Shown: piece after piece, positions 8,325 to 15,683 of the stretch
Layout: every line of letters starts with the position of its first letter
How positions within the stretch are numbered: position 1 is the first letter of the stretch
Source of the DNA: Corynebacterium poyangense
GTDB taxonomy: Bacteria; Actinomycetota; Actinomycetes; Mycobacteriales; Mycobacteriaceae
Assembly (NCBI RefSeq): GCF_014522205.1
Contig: NZ_CP046884.1
Span: forward strand, 310,001-374,000
Length of the DNA: 64,000 nucleotides
Reading direction: 5' to 3'
Notes under the pieces: generated by a model
What the model was told of the DNA's origin: nothing
What the model saw: only the letters and a program-made list of their open reading frames with translations
Databases searched by the model: none
Position numbers and translations under genes: made by a program

Positions 8325-9155
8325 TTAGTTCAGCGCAGGGAGAGTGGCGTCTAAAAAGGCTCCCGGATCTTCAAGGTGGGGTAGAAGTTTGGTGCCAGGA
8401 ATCTGGACCGCCTGGAAACGATTGCGCACTCGACGTCGGCTTCGTGCTTCCATATCAGCCCAAGCAGCCCCGCCAGGGTGAATAAGCACTGTCGGGGAGG
8501 TGACAGCGGCTCGGTATTTTTCATTGGGAACCGAGTTACTGAGTAGTTGGAGACTCTGGCGAGTAGCCGGTTTAGGGCGGGACGGAGCAATCTCAGATAC
8601 CCGCAGCTGGAGGCACTCCTCAAACCGGTAACTGTTATGAAACTGGGGGTGGGTACAGGCGGCAAGGTTGCGTCGATACGCCTTTTCTGACGGTGAACCA
8701 TGACGCCACAAAGTAGGACAAAGGGAACCAGGGACGGGGCGATAAGACCACGGTCGGCTGAACAGATGACGTCGAAAATCAGTGGGGTGGACCGCGCCAA
8801 TGGCAATGAGATTATTGACTAGCTGGGGAGATTTAGCAGCCAAACCCCAGGCCACAGCGGCACCAGAGCCTTCTCCGATGATGGTGGCGGAACTATGCCC
8901 CAGGCTGCGAATAACCCCGGTGATGTCACCAACCGCGCCGCGAAGATCATAGCCAAAGGTGCCGGCCGGGTGGTCTGAATAGCCAAAGCCGCGCATATCC
9001 ACGGCAGCTACCTGGTAGCCAGAATCAGCAAGCGGCGAAATGACGTCTCGCCAGTCAAACCAGCCTCCGAATGCTCCGTGGAGGAGCAGGATCAGGGGTT
9101 GATCGGCACTACCTGCGGTAGCAGCATGAAGGCGCACACCGCGGGTGTGCACCAT
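8325..9155 (-). CDS. Alpha/beta hydrolase fold protein, EphE-like, lacking the usual nucleophile
   Basis: Member of the epoxide hydrolase-like alpha/beta fold, positioned like M. tuberculosis ephE (Rv3670). The oxyanion segment LLLHGAFGGWFDW and the AVDMRGFGYSD strand are typical. However the nucleophile elbow, usually G-x-D/S-x-G, reads IIGEGSGAA, with Gly at the expected nucleophile position. A His remains near the C-terminus (LLPHLEDPG), while no clear catalytic Asp follows IHPGGAAW. Either Ser in the shifted position acts, or the protein is non-catalytic. It is probably co-transcribed with the upstream holin-like membrane protein (29 bases apart). Confidence 0.8.
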   Translation of the reverse strand: MVHTRGVRLHAATAGSADQPLILLLHGAFGGWFDWRDVISPLADSGYQVAAVDMRGFGYSDHPAGTFGYDLRGAVGDITGVIRSLGHSSATIIGEGSGAAVAWGLAAKSPQLVNNLIAIGAVHPTDFRRHLFSRPWSYRPVPGSLCPTLWRHGSPSEKAYRRNLAACTHPQFHNSYRFEECLQLRVSEIAPSRPKPATRQSLQLLSNSVPNEKYRAAVTSPTVLIHPGGAAWADMEARSRRRVRNRFQAVQIPGTKLLPHLEDPGAFLDATLPALN

Positions 9156-9184
9156 ATCATGGCGAAAGGGATCCGGAGAGAGAC

Positions 9185-9691
9185 TCAGGAGTACAAGCCT
9201 TGATTCTTAGCTTCTAACTTCTTTTGAGCTTTACCTGGAACGAGGTTTTTGAGCTCAGAGACAGATTCCACGGTCTTTTCCGGTTTACCCATCTTCTTCA
9301 CTTTGCGGTAGCCGAAGAGCGCCAGGCACGCAGCGAGGGCGATCATCACTGCGAAAACGATGAGGAAGCTGGCCCATAGGGGTAGCCACAAGTGCAGTAA
9401 AGCGGCGATGAAGAAGAAAAAGAAGAAGGTGGAATACAGGGCAATGACTCCGGCGACGCCGAAGAGACCGCCGCCGACGGCGCCTTTCTTCGCTTCTTGA
9501 GCTAACTCAGTTTTCGCGAGTTCCAGCTCAGAACGGAAAAGAGTGGACATTTGGCTGGTGGCGTTGCTGATGAGCGTGCCAATGGAACCCTCACCCGGGG
9601 TTGTAGTGTCGACGTCGCTGAGCGGGATCGAGTTCACTTGGGCGGAGAAATCCCCGCTTCCGTCAGTGAAGAGACCGTTTTGATTATTCAC
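9185..9691 (-). CDS. Phage-holin-family membrane protein (Act_Hol-E-like)
   Basis: A 168-residue membrane protein positioned as Rv3669. It has a soluble N-terminal part with an amphipathic helix (ATSQMSTLFRSELELAKTEL), two transmembrane segments (about residues 72-97 and 102-125, the first with a run of seven Phe) and a Lys-rich cytoplasmic tail. This is the actinobacterial 'phage holin family/putative superfamily III holin-X' group. Despite the name these are housekeeping membrane proteins of unknown function, not phage lysis genes. Confidence 0.8.
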   Translation of the reverse strand: MNNQNGLFTDGSGDFSAQVNSIPLSDVDTTTPGEGSIGTLISNATSQMSTLFRSELELAKTELAQEAKKGAVGGGLFGVAGVIALYSTFFFFFFIAALLHLWLPLWASFLIVFAVMIALAACLALFGYRKVKKMGKPEKTVESVSELKNLVPGKAQKKLEAKNQGLYS

Positions 9692-9927
9692 GTTTGCTCA
9701 TTCCTCCGAAGGCGTTCAGATAGTCCCAATGTTGCCATAGATGGGGTGAGCGTGACTCAGTGACCCATAGCAGCAAAATTATCCTAGTAAACATGCTGAG
9801 TCTAAGGGATGACTGAGGGGGAGTCTATGCGGGGGGAGGAAGAAAATGAGGAGGACCGGTATATCAATGAGGCGCAGGGCTGAGTTTGTCGTAAGTTCCC
9901 CGCATCTGGGGGTAGTCATAGCGATAC

Positions 9928-10716
9928 TTAACTGGGGATATTGCGGCTGCGCTGATACCACCAAACTCCGGCAGCCAAACTCGCGAGGGAGAGCGCTATC
10001 CCGGTAGTAATTCCAACGTCGCGAGAGGAGGGAGGGGTAATAAGCGGTACTGGATTACGAAAGGAGAGAATCTCCCAGTCGCGTTCGCTAGCAACTCGAC
10101 GTAAACCTCGGTCTGGGTTCACCGCTACAGGGTGAGAAACCAGCTCCAACATGGGAAGATCTGCCAGTGCATCTGAATAGGCGTAGCTGCGGGATAAGTC
10201 ATAGCCGCGCTCAAGGGCAAGATTGGTGATAGCCATCGCCTTGTGTGGTCCGGTGCAATAAAAAGGAACGTTGCCGGTATAGCAACCATCTTTGACTTCT
10301 AGTTTGCTGCCAATGACATCGACCACGCCTAATTCACTGGCTATCACTGACACCAGATCAGGGATGGAGGCGGAGACAATAATGACATCTTCTCCCCGGT
10401 CTTGATGCTCTTTAATTAATTGCCTGGCTTCGGCATAGATACGAGGGGTTAAGACGCTATGCATTGTCTCTTCGGCAACTCTGTGAACTTCGGAAACTTC
10501 AAGCCCAGAGATAATAGTGGATAGTCTTTCTTTCGCGGATTCCATTTGCTCTGCGCTGTGGGTGGAAAAAAGATAGGAAAGCTGGGCGAAGGCAAGGTGT
10601 AAGGCAGAACCGCGCGAGAGTAAGCCATTGTTAAGTAACTCGCGACCCAAGGTGTGTGCGGAAGATGTCGCGATAATGGTTTTATCCAGGTCAAAAAATG
10701 CGGCTCCGGAAGTCAC
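9928..10716 (-). CDS. HAD-IB family hydrolase (SerB-like) with C-terminal membrane anchor
   Basis: Haloacid-dehalogenase fold phosphatase, orthologue by position of Rv3661 and cg0360. Motif I is FFDLDKTI (nucleophile Asp9 and Asp11), motif II is VIIVSASIPDL, motif III is the Lys in GPHKAMA, and motif IV is AYSDALADLPML. The C-terminus has one hydrophobic helix (about residues 236-255) followed by basic residues, suggesting membrane attachment. The phosphorylated substrate is unknown. It is divergent from the 6C RNA and the ssd/tad cluster. Confidence 0.85.
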   Translation of the reverse strand: MTSGAAFFDLDKTIIATSSAHTLGRELLNNGLLSRGSALHLAFAQLSYLFSTHSAEQMESAKERLSTIISGLEVSEVHRVAEETMHSVLTPRIYAEARQLIKEHQDRGEDVIIVSASIPDLVSVIASELGVVDVIGSKLEVKDGCYTGNVPFYCTGPHKAMAITNLALERGYDLSRSYAYSDALADLPMLELVSHPVAVNPDRGLRRVASERDWEILSFRNPVPLITPPSSRDVGITTGIALSLASLAAGVWWYQRSRNIPS

Positions 10717-10762
10717 CTCTCAAAGTTTAGTGAAAATTTCCTTCAGTTTTTAGGGAGGAGAC

Positions 10763-10792
10763 TTGTAATTTTCCGGGGCGCTATGCCATAAT
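10763..10792 (+). promoter_or_regulatory. Promoter of the 6C RNA
   Basis: A -35 like TTGTAA (10763-10768) and a -10 CATAAT (10787-10792) are separated by 18 bases, which places transcription start near 10799. The two 6C hairpins begin about 35 bases downstream. The assignment is from motif spacing only. Confidence 0.5.
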
Positions 10793-10798
10793 CGCAAC

Positions 10799-10911
10799 CG
10801 CAGGGCCCCGATATTCTATCGTGTGTGGCCCGCCCCGGCTCGCCCCCCGAGGCCGGGTTACCGACGGCCCGCGCGCACCCCCCCCGAGGCGCGGGCCGTC
10901 ACCTATATTTT
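10799..10911 (+). ncRNA. 6C small RNA
   Basis: Actinobacterial 6C RNA (known as B11 in M. tuberculosis and cgb_03605 in C. glutamicum). Its defining feature is two adjacent GC-rich hairpins with cytosine runs in their loops. Hairpin 1 (10834-10857) pairs CCCGGCTCG with CGAGGCCGGG, leaving a C6 run. Hairpin 2 (10863-10900) has a perfect 12-base stem and a loop containing a C8 run. A T-rich stretch (tatatttt) follows near 10903-10910 and may end the transcript. The location between the HAD gene and ssd, reading in the ssd direction, is the same as in M. tuberculosis. In C. glutamicum it has been linked to DNA damage and cell division. Ends are approximate. Confidence 0.93.
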
Positions 10912-11114
10912 CTGCATTTCTCCTGGGTTTCAGGCCACTCACGGTGCGCTGTGCGAGGTAAGCCGCGGGAGGGATTGGTTCCCCTGGCTGAGGAACTATC
11001 AGAGGTAGCGACGTTTTCCCCAGCATTTCGTTGACAGCGCAACAAAAAGTCGGCTTTTCCACAGTGTTAAGAAAAAGGGCCAGAATTTTTTCGCCACGCG
11101 GCGATACTAAGCCC

Positions 11115-12209
11115 ATGAATAGCATTCTTGTTGCAGTGACCGACCCGACGCTTCACCCCGAAGCTGTCCACATTGCTGCTGCTACCGGCAGGAATGTTAT
11201 TGACACCACTGATCCCCGGGAGATTTCCCGATATTTCAACAAGGTCGACGCGGTCTTAGTTGACGAAACCCCGGCGCGCCATGTGGGAAGTTTGCCTCGC
11301 CGAGCTGGTGTTTATTTTCTTGCCGCTGATCCAGGGCCCATGAACTGGCGCAGTGTGGTAGATTCCCAGGCCCAACATGCCTTTGTGATCCCCGCTCAAG
11401 CAACCGAGCTTTTAGCTGAATTAGGACGGGCGGACCTTCCTCAGGGAGGAACGGGTTTAGCTCCTGGGCGAAGTCGGGGTCACGTATTAGCAATCACCGG
11501 GGCGTGTGGTGGGGCCGGGGCCAGCACCTTAGCTGTGGGATGTGCTTTGAGGGCTGCTGGCACCTATGAGGAACCGGTGACCTTGGTTGATGGTGATGTT
11601 AATTCCGGCGGTATCGATCTACTGTGCGGGATTGAACAAGAACCAGGTGTGCGCTGGCCAGACATCAATTTCGGGTATGGGAGACTCAGCGCTGAGGAAT
11701 TGCGTCGCGCATTACCTCATACCGGCAGTGGCGTGGCTGTGTTGTCAGCAACCCGCAGCACTCTTGCCCAGGAACCGGAGCTTTCAGCAGAGGTCATCGC
11801 GGCGGCGTTGCGAGATTTATCGGTAGGCCCTGGTCTTAGCATTGTGGATTTACCTGGGCACATGCTTTTCCAGGCAGCCGAGATTTCGGAGTTCTCCGGG
11901 GTATGTGATCGTTTACTGATGGTGGTGCCAGCTGAAATACGGGCAGTATCGGCAGCCGCTCGACGTGTAAACCGGTTGCGCACCCACGGTTGGAATTCCC
12001 CCATCGAAGTGGTGGTACGGCATCGCGGGTGGTCTGGCCTTGACATCGGTGAGATCGAAACGATTCTGCAATGTTCAGTGCTTGGGGAAGTAGGCACTAT
12101 CCCGAGGATGGCGAAGTGCGCCGAACTTCAGGGATTAGAGGGGCGACGGTGGAAAAGCTTCGACAACATTACTCGCCAGATCATTGCTGAACCGGGGAGG
12201 ACAGCATGA
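11115..12209 (+). CDS. ssd: Septum-site-determining/CpaE-like ATPase Ssd
   Basis: MinD/ParA-superfamily protein of the Ssd/CpaE group, orthologue of Rv3660c, thought to localise the tad pilus machine and to affect septation. The 364-residue chain has a receiver-like N-terminal region (1-120) and a P-loop domain starting at VLAITGACGGAGAST (about 125-138). The usual GKT lysine is Ala here, as in the Ssd subgroup, so ATP hydrolysis may be altered. Other motifs are LVDGDVNSGGIDLL and IVDLPGH. An upstream in-frame start (11031) adds 28 residues, but ATG 11115 matches the family N-terminus. The stop overlaps the tadA start by 4 bases. Confidence 0.88.
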   Translation: MNSILVAVTDPTLHPEAVHIAAATGRNVIDTTDPREISRYFNKVDAVLVDETPARHVGSLPRRAGVYFLAADPGPMNWRSVVDSQAQHAFVIPAQATELLAELGRADLPQGGTGLAPGRSRGHVLAITGACGGAGASTLAVGCALRAAGTYEEPVTLVDGDVNSGGIDLLCGIEQEPGVRWPDINFGYGRLSAEELRRALPHTGSGVAVLSATRSTLAQEPELSAEVIAAALRDLSVGPGLSIVDLPGHMLFQAAEISEFSGVCDRLLMVVPAEIRAVSAAARRVNRLRTHGWNSPIEVVVRHRGWSGLDIGEIETILQCSVLGEVGTIPRMAKCAELQGLEGRRWKSFDNITRQIIAEPGRTA

Positions 12210-13354
12210 CGAGGGGCAACACTATCGAGGCGATTGTAGAACGAGTGCATCGCAGGCTGGCAGAAAACGTGCAACCGCTCAAGCCGGAGGAGCTTGCTCA
12301 ACTGGTGCGAGAGGAAGCCGGGCTGATTAGTGATGCAGAAGTCCTTAATCTACTGAGAAGACTCCGCCATGACTCGACCGGGATCGGTGCTCTAGAACCA
12401 CTATTGGGGATACCAGGAATTACGGACATCGTAGTCAACGGGCCGAAAGATGTGTTTTTTGACCGAGGGCAGGGGTTGGAACGCTCTCGAATAGCTTTCA
12501 AGAATGATGCCGAAGTGCGTCAACTCGCTGTTCGACTCACCTTGGCGTGTGGGAGGCGATTAGACGACGCGCAACCTTTCGCCGATGGCCGGCTTCATCG
12601 AGATGACGGCACCCATATTCGCGTTCATGCGTTGCTTTCACCTCCGGCTGAGAACTACACCTGTTTGAGTTTAAGGGTTTTACATCAAGCCACCGACACA
12701 CTGTCGCGGTTGGTTGAGAGCGGAACAATGCCCACCGAAGTGGCAGAGATTCTGCGCCAGATCGTGAGACAACGTCGGGCGTTTCTGGTCACCGGTGGGA
12801 CGGGAAGTGGGAAAACTACGCTTCTTTCGGCTTTACTTTCCGAAGTTTCGGAACGGGAAAGAATCATTTGTATTGAGGATACGGCGGAATTACAACCGCA
12901 CCATCCTCACGTTGTGTCCTTGGTATCTCGGGCAAAGAACATTGAGGGTCGAGGAGAAATCACGCTGTCTGACCTTCTCCGTCAGTCTTTAAGGATGCGA
13001 CCTGATCGGATTGTGATTGGAGAAATCAGAGGGGCTGAGGTCGTTGATCTCCTCGCGGCTTTAAATACCGGGCACGATGGCGGGGCTGGGACGGTACATG
13101 CTAATTCATTGGCGGAAATTCCTGCTCGGATGGAAGCTCTCGCCGCGCTGGGAGGCATGGACAGAACTGCCTTGCACTCTCAAATGGCGGCTGCGCTGCA
13201 GATTGTCTTGGTCATGCGGAAAGGGCCAGAGGGTCGACGTCTCCATCAAATTGGCCAGCTCTCGGGCAATCCAATCACGGCAACTGTGTTATGGGATGAC
13301 CGGCACGGAGAACGATCAGGATTCGCAGAATTTATCAGGGGGTTGACGGGGTGA
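12206..13354 (+). CDS. tadA: Tad secretion ATPase (TadA/CpaF)
   Basis: Hexameric type II/IV secretion-system ATPase that drives Flp/Tad pilus assembly, orthologue of Rv3659c. The 382 residues include an N-terminal domain, Walker A GGTGSGKTT (197-205), the Asp box IICIEDTAELQ (220-230), Walker B DRIVIGEIRG (267-276) and the His box GTVHANS. It sits in an overlapping operon with ssd upstream and tadB downstream, with 4-base overlaps on both sides, so expression is translationally coupled. Confidence 0.94.
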   Translation: MTRGNTIEAIVERVHRRLAENVQPLKPEELAQLVREEAGLISDAEVLNLLRRLRHDSTGIGALEPLLGIPGITDIVVNGPKDVFFDRGQGLERSRIAFKNDAEVRQLAVRLTLACGRRLDDAQPFADGRLHRDDGTHIRVHALLSPPAENYTCLSLRVLHQATDTLSRLVESGTMPTEVAEILRQIVRQRRAFLVTGGTGSGKTTLLSALLSEVSERERIICIEDTAELQPHHPHVVSLVSRAKNIEGRGEITLSDLLRQSLRMRPDRIVIGEIRGAEVVDLLAALNTGHDGGAGTVHANSLAEIPARMEALAALGGMDRTALHSQMAAALQIVLVMRKGPEGRRLHQIGQLSGNPITATVLWDDRHGERSGFAEFIRGLTG

Positions 13355-14166
13355 GTGCGGCAATTATCAGTGCATTAGTGATGGGGGCGGTTCTGCTACA
13401 CATTCCCGCAGCACCGTTAAACAGGTTAGCGTTGGCTAGTCATCAGCGACGCACGAGAATATTTACCGGGGTTCAATTAATTCTCGTGGGGTTAGCGGTA
13501 AGTGCAGTCCTCTTGAGCGGACATATCACCACTGTCGTGGCTATGGCGGTACTCATACTTAGTGTTGGGTGGCTAGTGACTCAACGCCGAGAACTCAATC
13601 AATCCCGGCGGCGCAGGCAACTAGTAGCACTATTACTCAGCCACGTGGTCGCAGACCTCAAAGCCGGAACACCAATTGACCAGGCTCTTTTTGATGTTCT
13701 GCGATCCGGAGTGATTCCAGAATCTGGGGTGGGTGCTCAACTTCATTCTGTCATCCAGGTAGCAGCGGCACGGGCGCAGGCGGGTGGATCTGGCAGTACA
13801 GTTCTACAAGACAGTGGGACAACCTTCCCAGAATTGGCACACCTCGGTCAACTATGGGCTAGTGCTCAACAGCATGGGATCCCGTTGGGTGCCATCTTGG
13901 AACAAGCACAGCGCAGAATAGATGCCCAAGAACAACATCACCGGTCTACAAGCGCATCACTTCAAGGTCCCCAGGCTACTGCGGTGATCCTAAGTCTGCT
14001 GCCCCTTGCCGGAATAGCTCTGGGGGCCACGATGGGGGCACATCCCGTGGAGTTTCTCTTCGGCGGAGGACTAGGAGGACTGCTCCTGCTTTCTGGTGTG
14101 ACGTTGGTATCCGCAGGATTGTGCTGGTCACACTTGATAATCACAAAAGCAAGGGGCGGATTGTGA
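13351..14166 (+). CDS. tadB: Tad pilus inner-membrane protein TadB-like
   Basis: Membrane platform protein of the type II secretion F (GspF/TadB) family, orthologue of Rv3658c. There are two hydrophobic segments at the N-terminal end (about residues 34-75), a cytoplasmic helical T2SSF domain (about 85-200, with LLSHVVADLKAGTPIDQAL) and two C-terminal membrane helices. It starts with GTG overlapping the tadA stop. It is the usual partner of TadC for retracting or extruding pilin. Confidence 0.87.
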   Translation: MSAAIISALVMGAVLLHIPAAPLNRLALASHQRRTRIFTGVQLILVGLAVSAVLLSGHITTVVAMAVLILSVGWLVTQRRELNQSRRRRQLVALLLSHVVADLKAGTPIDQALFDVLRSGVIPESGVGAQLHSVIQVAAARAQAGGSGSTVLQDSGTTFPELAHLGQLWASAQQHGIPLGAILEQAQRRIDAQEQHHRSTSASLQGPQATAVILSLLPLAGIALGATMGAHPVEFLFGGGLGGLLLLSGVTLVSAGLCWSHLIITKARGGL

Positions 14167-14765
14167 ATAGTTACTATATTGCGTGTGCGCTTTTAGCCGC
14201 AGGGTTAGCTGTGATTATTCCGCTTCCTCCACCACGGCAGCGGATTCACCCAGATAACTGGCCCCGTGATGGACCAAAATCCAGAAATTGGTCATGGCGG
14301 TGGAGGCGAAAGAAAAACACAGCTACTAGTGGACTCTTACTCGCTGGTGCCGCAGATATTGACCTGTTCGCTGCGTGCACACGGGCTGGGCTATCTACGG
14401 CCAATGCGGCTGCAATTGTTGCTGCAGCTGCCGGCGAGGATACCAAGAAATACTGGTCAACAATTGCTTCCCTATTGGAGATCGGAGTGAGTCCAGATAA
14501 GGCGTGGGCAGGTATGCAGGATCTTCCCGGACTCGGGGAATTGGCTGGACTTAGCCGCACGTCGCATCGATCCGGTGCGGGAGTAGCCGAAGGATGTGAA
14601 CGAATAGCTAGCAACGTCCGCTCGGAAACTTCAAGCCGTGCCACGGCCGCTGCTGAACGAGCCGGGGTCTTTATCGCTCTACCCCTAGCGTTGTGTTTTC
14701 TCCCGGCCTTTTTATTGCTTGGGCTGGCGCCAGTAGTAATTAGCCTGGCGAGCAGCATTTTTTAA
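14163..14765 (+). CDS. tadC: Tad pilus inner-membrane protein TadC-like
   Basis: Second T2SSF-type membrane protein of the tad cluster, orthologue of Rv3657c. The GTG at 14163 overlaps the tadB stop (gtga) and gives a 201-residue protein starting with a membrane helix (VNSYYIACALLAAGLAVII). An earlier in-frame start inside tadB is unlikely. The middle is cytoplasmic and helical (DLFAACTRAGLSTANAAAIV), and the end is a hydrophobic hairpin. It is shorter than proteobacterial TadC, as usual for the actinobacterial version. Confidence 0.83.
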   Translation: MNSYYIACALLAAGLAVIIPLPPPRQRIHPDNWPRDGPKSRNWSWRWRRKKNTATSGLLLAGAADIDLFAACTRAGLSTANAAAIVAAAAGEDTKKYWSTIASLLEIGVSPDKAWAGMQDLPGLGELAGLSRTSHRSGAGVAEGCERIASNVRSETSSRATAAAERAGVFIALPLALCFLPAFLLLGLAPVVISLASSIF

Positions 14766-14818
14766 CAGAAACGATACCCAGTACAACACTAACCACATGG
14801 TTTAAGGAGTGAAGAATC

Positions 14819-15022
14819 ATGAATCCGACACCGATGAAAAAGATGACGCAGTGGAAGACTGTTCTGCATGATGACCAAGGAATGAGCACTATCGAATATG
14901 CGATGGGCAGTCTAGCTGCGGCTGCACTGGCTGGTGTGCTTTATCTTGTCATTAAAGGTGGGGCGGTGGTGGATGCAATCGAATCCATCATCACTGATGC
15001 GCTCTCTAATACCCCAGGCTAA
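14819..15022 (+). CDS. DUF4244 Flp-like pilin
   Basis: Small pilin subunit (67 residues) of the actinobacterial Flp type, orthologue of Rv3656c. The type IV prepilin signature is clear: a short charged leader ending in Gly, then MSTIEYAMG with the conserved Glu at +5, followed by a hydrophobic helix. The ribosome site AAGGAG lies 9 bases upstream. It is the probable major fibre subunit. No prepilin peptidase gene (TadV/PilD) is in the window, so processing must use an enzyme encoded elsewhere. Confidence 0.88.
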   Translation: MNPTPMKKMTQWKTVLHDDQGMSTIEYAMGSLAAAALAGVLYLVIKGGAVVDAIESIITDALSNTPG

Positions 15023-15363
15023 TGTGGCGAAATGATCGAGGATCCGTCACTATTGAGGCGGCCTTAGCCTTAAGCAGTCTGGTGATGGTGGCAGCCGCTT
15101 TTCTTGCAGGTCTAGCCACCATGGGCGCATACCTTGCAGCCACCGATATTGCCGCCGCCGCAGCACGGGCTCACGCCATTGGAATGAACTATGAGCCACA
15201 TCGAGGGACGGTAGAAATCAGTAACTCAGGTGGTCTCATCACAGTTCAAGCCTCGGTCCCTTCTCCCTTAGGAAAGATGAAAGCTCAAGCGGTTTTCCCG
15301 GAAGAGATAGCTCAAGGAAAAGAGCCTCAATCTTCTACCGTAGTTCGAGGGATAGAACCATGA
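15022..15363 (+). CDS. TadE-like minor pilin
   Basis: A 113-residue TadE-family pseudopilin, orthologue of Rv3655c. After a short charged start comes DRGSVTIEAALALSSL, a prepilin-type cleavage region with Glu at +5 and a hydrophobic helix to about residue 35. The start ATG shares a base with the pilin stop (taatg). It is thought to be a minor pilus component. Its small soluble domain shows no further motif. Confidence 0.82.
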   Translation: MWRNDRGSVTIEAALALSSLVMVAAAFLAGLATMGAYLAATDIAAAAARAHAIGMNYEPHRGTVEISNSGGLITVQASVPSPLGKMKAQAVFPEEIAQGKEPQSSTVVRGIEP

Positions 15364-15683
15364 GTTCGCGCCAGCCCCATGATGAGGGCTATGCCACGAT
15401 CACGGCAGTCGGAATAATCACTGCTTTGATCAGCGTGGGCCTAGTCCTTATGGCCGCCGGAGCATGGGTCATCTCAGCACATCAGTCCCAAAGCGCTGCG
15501 GAAATGGCTGCGATCTCAGCGGCCTATGCCCACTATCAGGGGAAGTCCGCGTGCTCTGAGGCTGCAGAGATCAGCCTACAAAACAAAGCAACACTGCAGT
15601 CTTGTCGGGTGGAAGAAAGCGATGTGATCGTGGAAACCAGTGTTCGAGGAAGGAGAGCACAAGCACGCGCCGGGCCTATTTAA
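15360..15683 (+). CDS. Rv3654c-like TadE/TadG-type Flp pilus protein
   Basis: A 107-residue protein of the 'helicase/secretion neighbourhood TadE-like' family, orthologue of Rv3654c. DEGYATITAVGIITAL is followed by a membrane helix, and a soluble domain has two Cys (residues 59 and 81) that could pair. It overlaps the preceding gene by 4 bases and its stop overlaps the convergent helicase stop by 4 bases (15680-15683), so there is no room for a terminator. It is the last gene of the ssd/tad operon. Confidence 0.8.
   Translation: MSSRQPHDEGYATITAVGIITALISVGLVLMAAGAWVISAHQSQSAAEMAAISAAYAHYQGKSACSEAAEISLQNKATLQSCRVEESDVIVETSVRGRRAQARAGPI

Noticed and set aside
9185..9691. A phage lysis holin
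   Set aside because: The 'holin' name is a family label; the gene is in a conserved core operon with no endolysin or other phage gene.
10781..11125. ORFs on both strands across the 10.8-11.1 kb gap
   Set aside because: They run through the GC-rich 6C RNA hairpins; the coding look comes from G/C runs that suppress stops.
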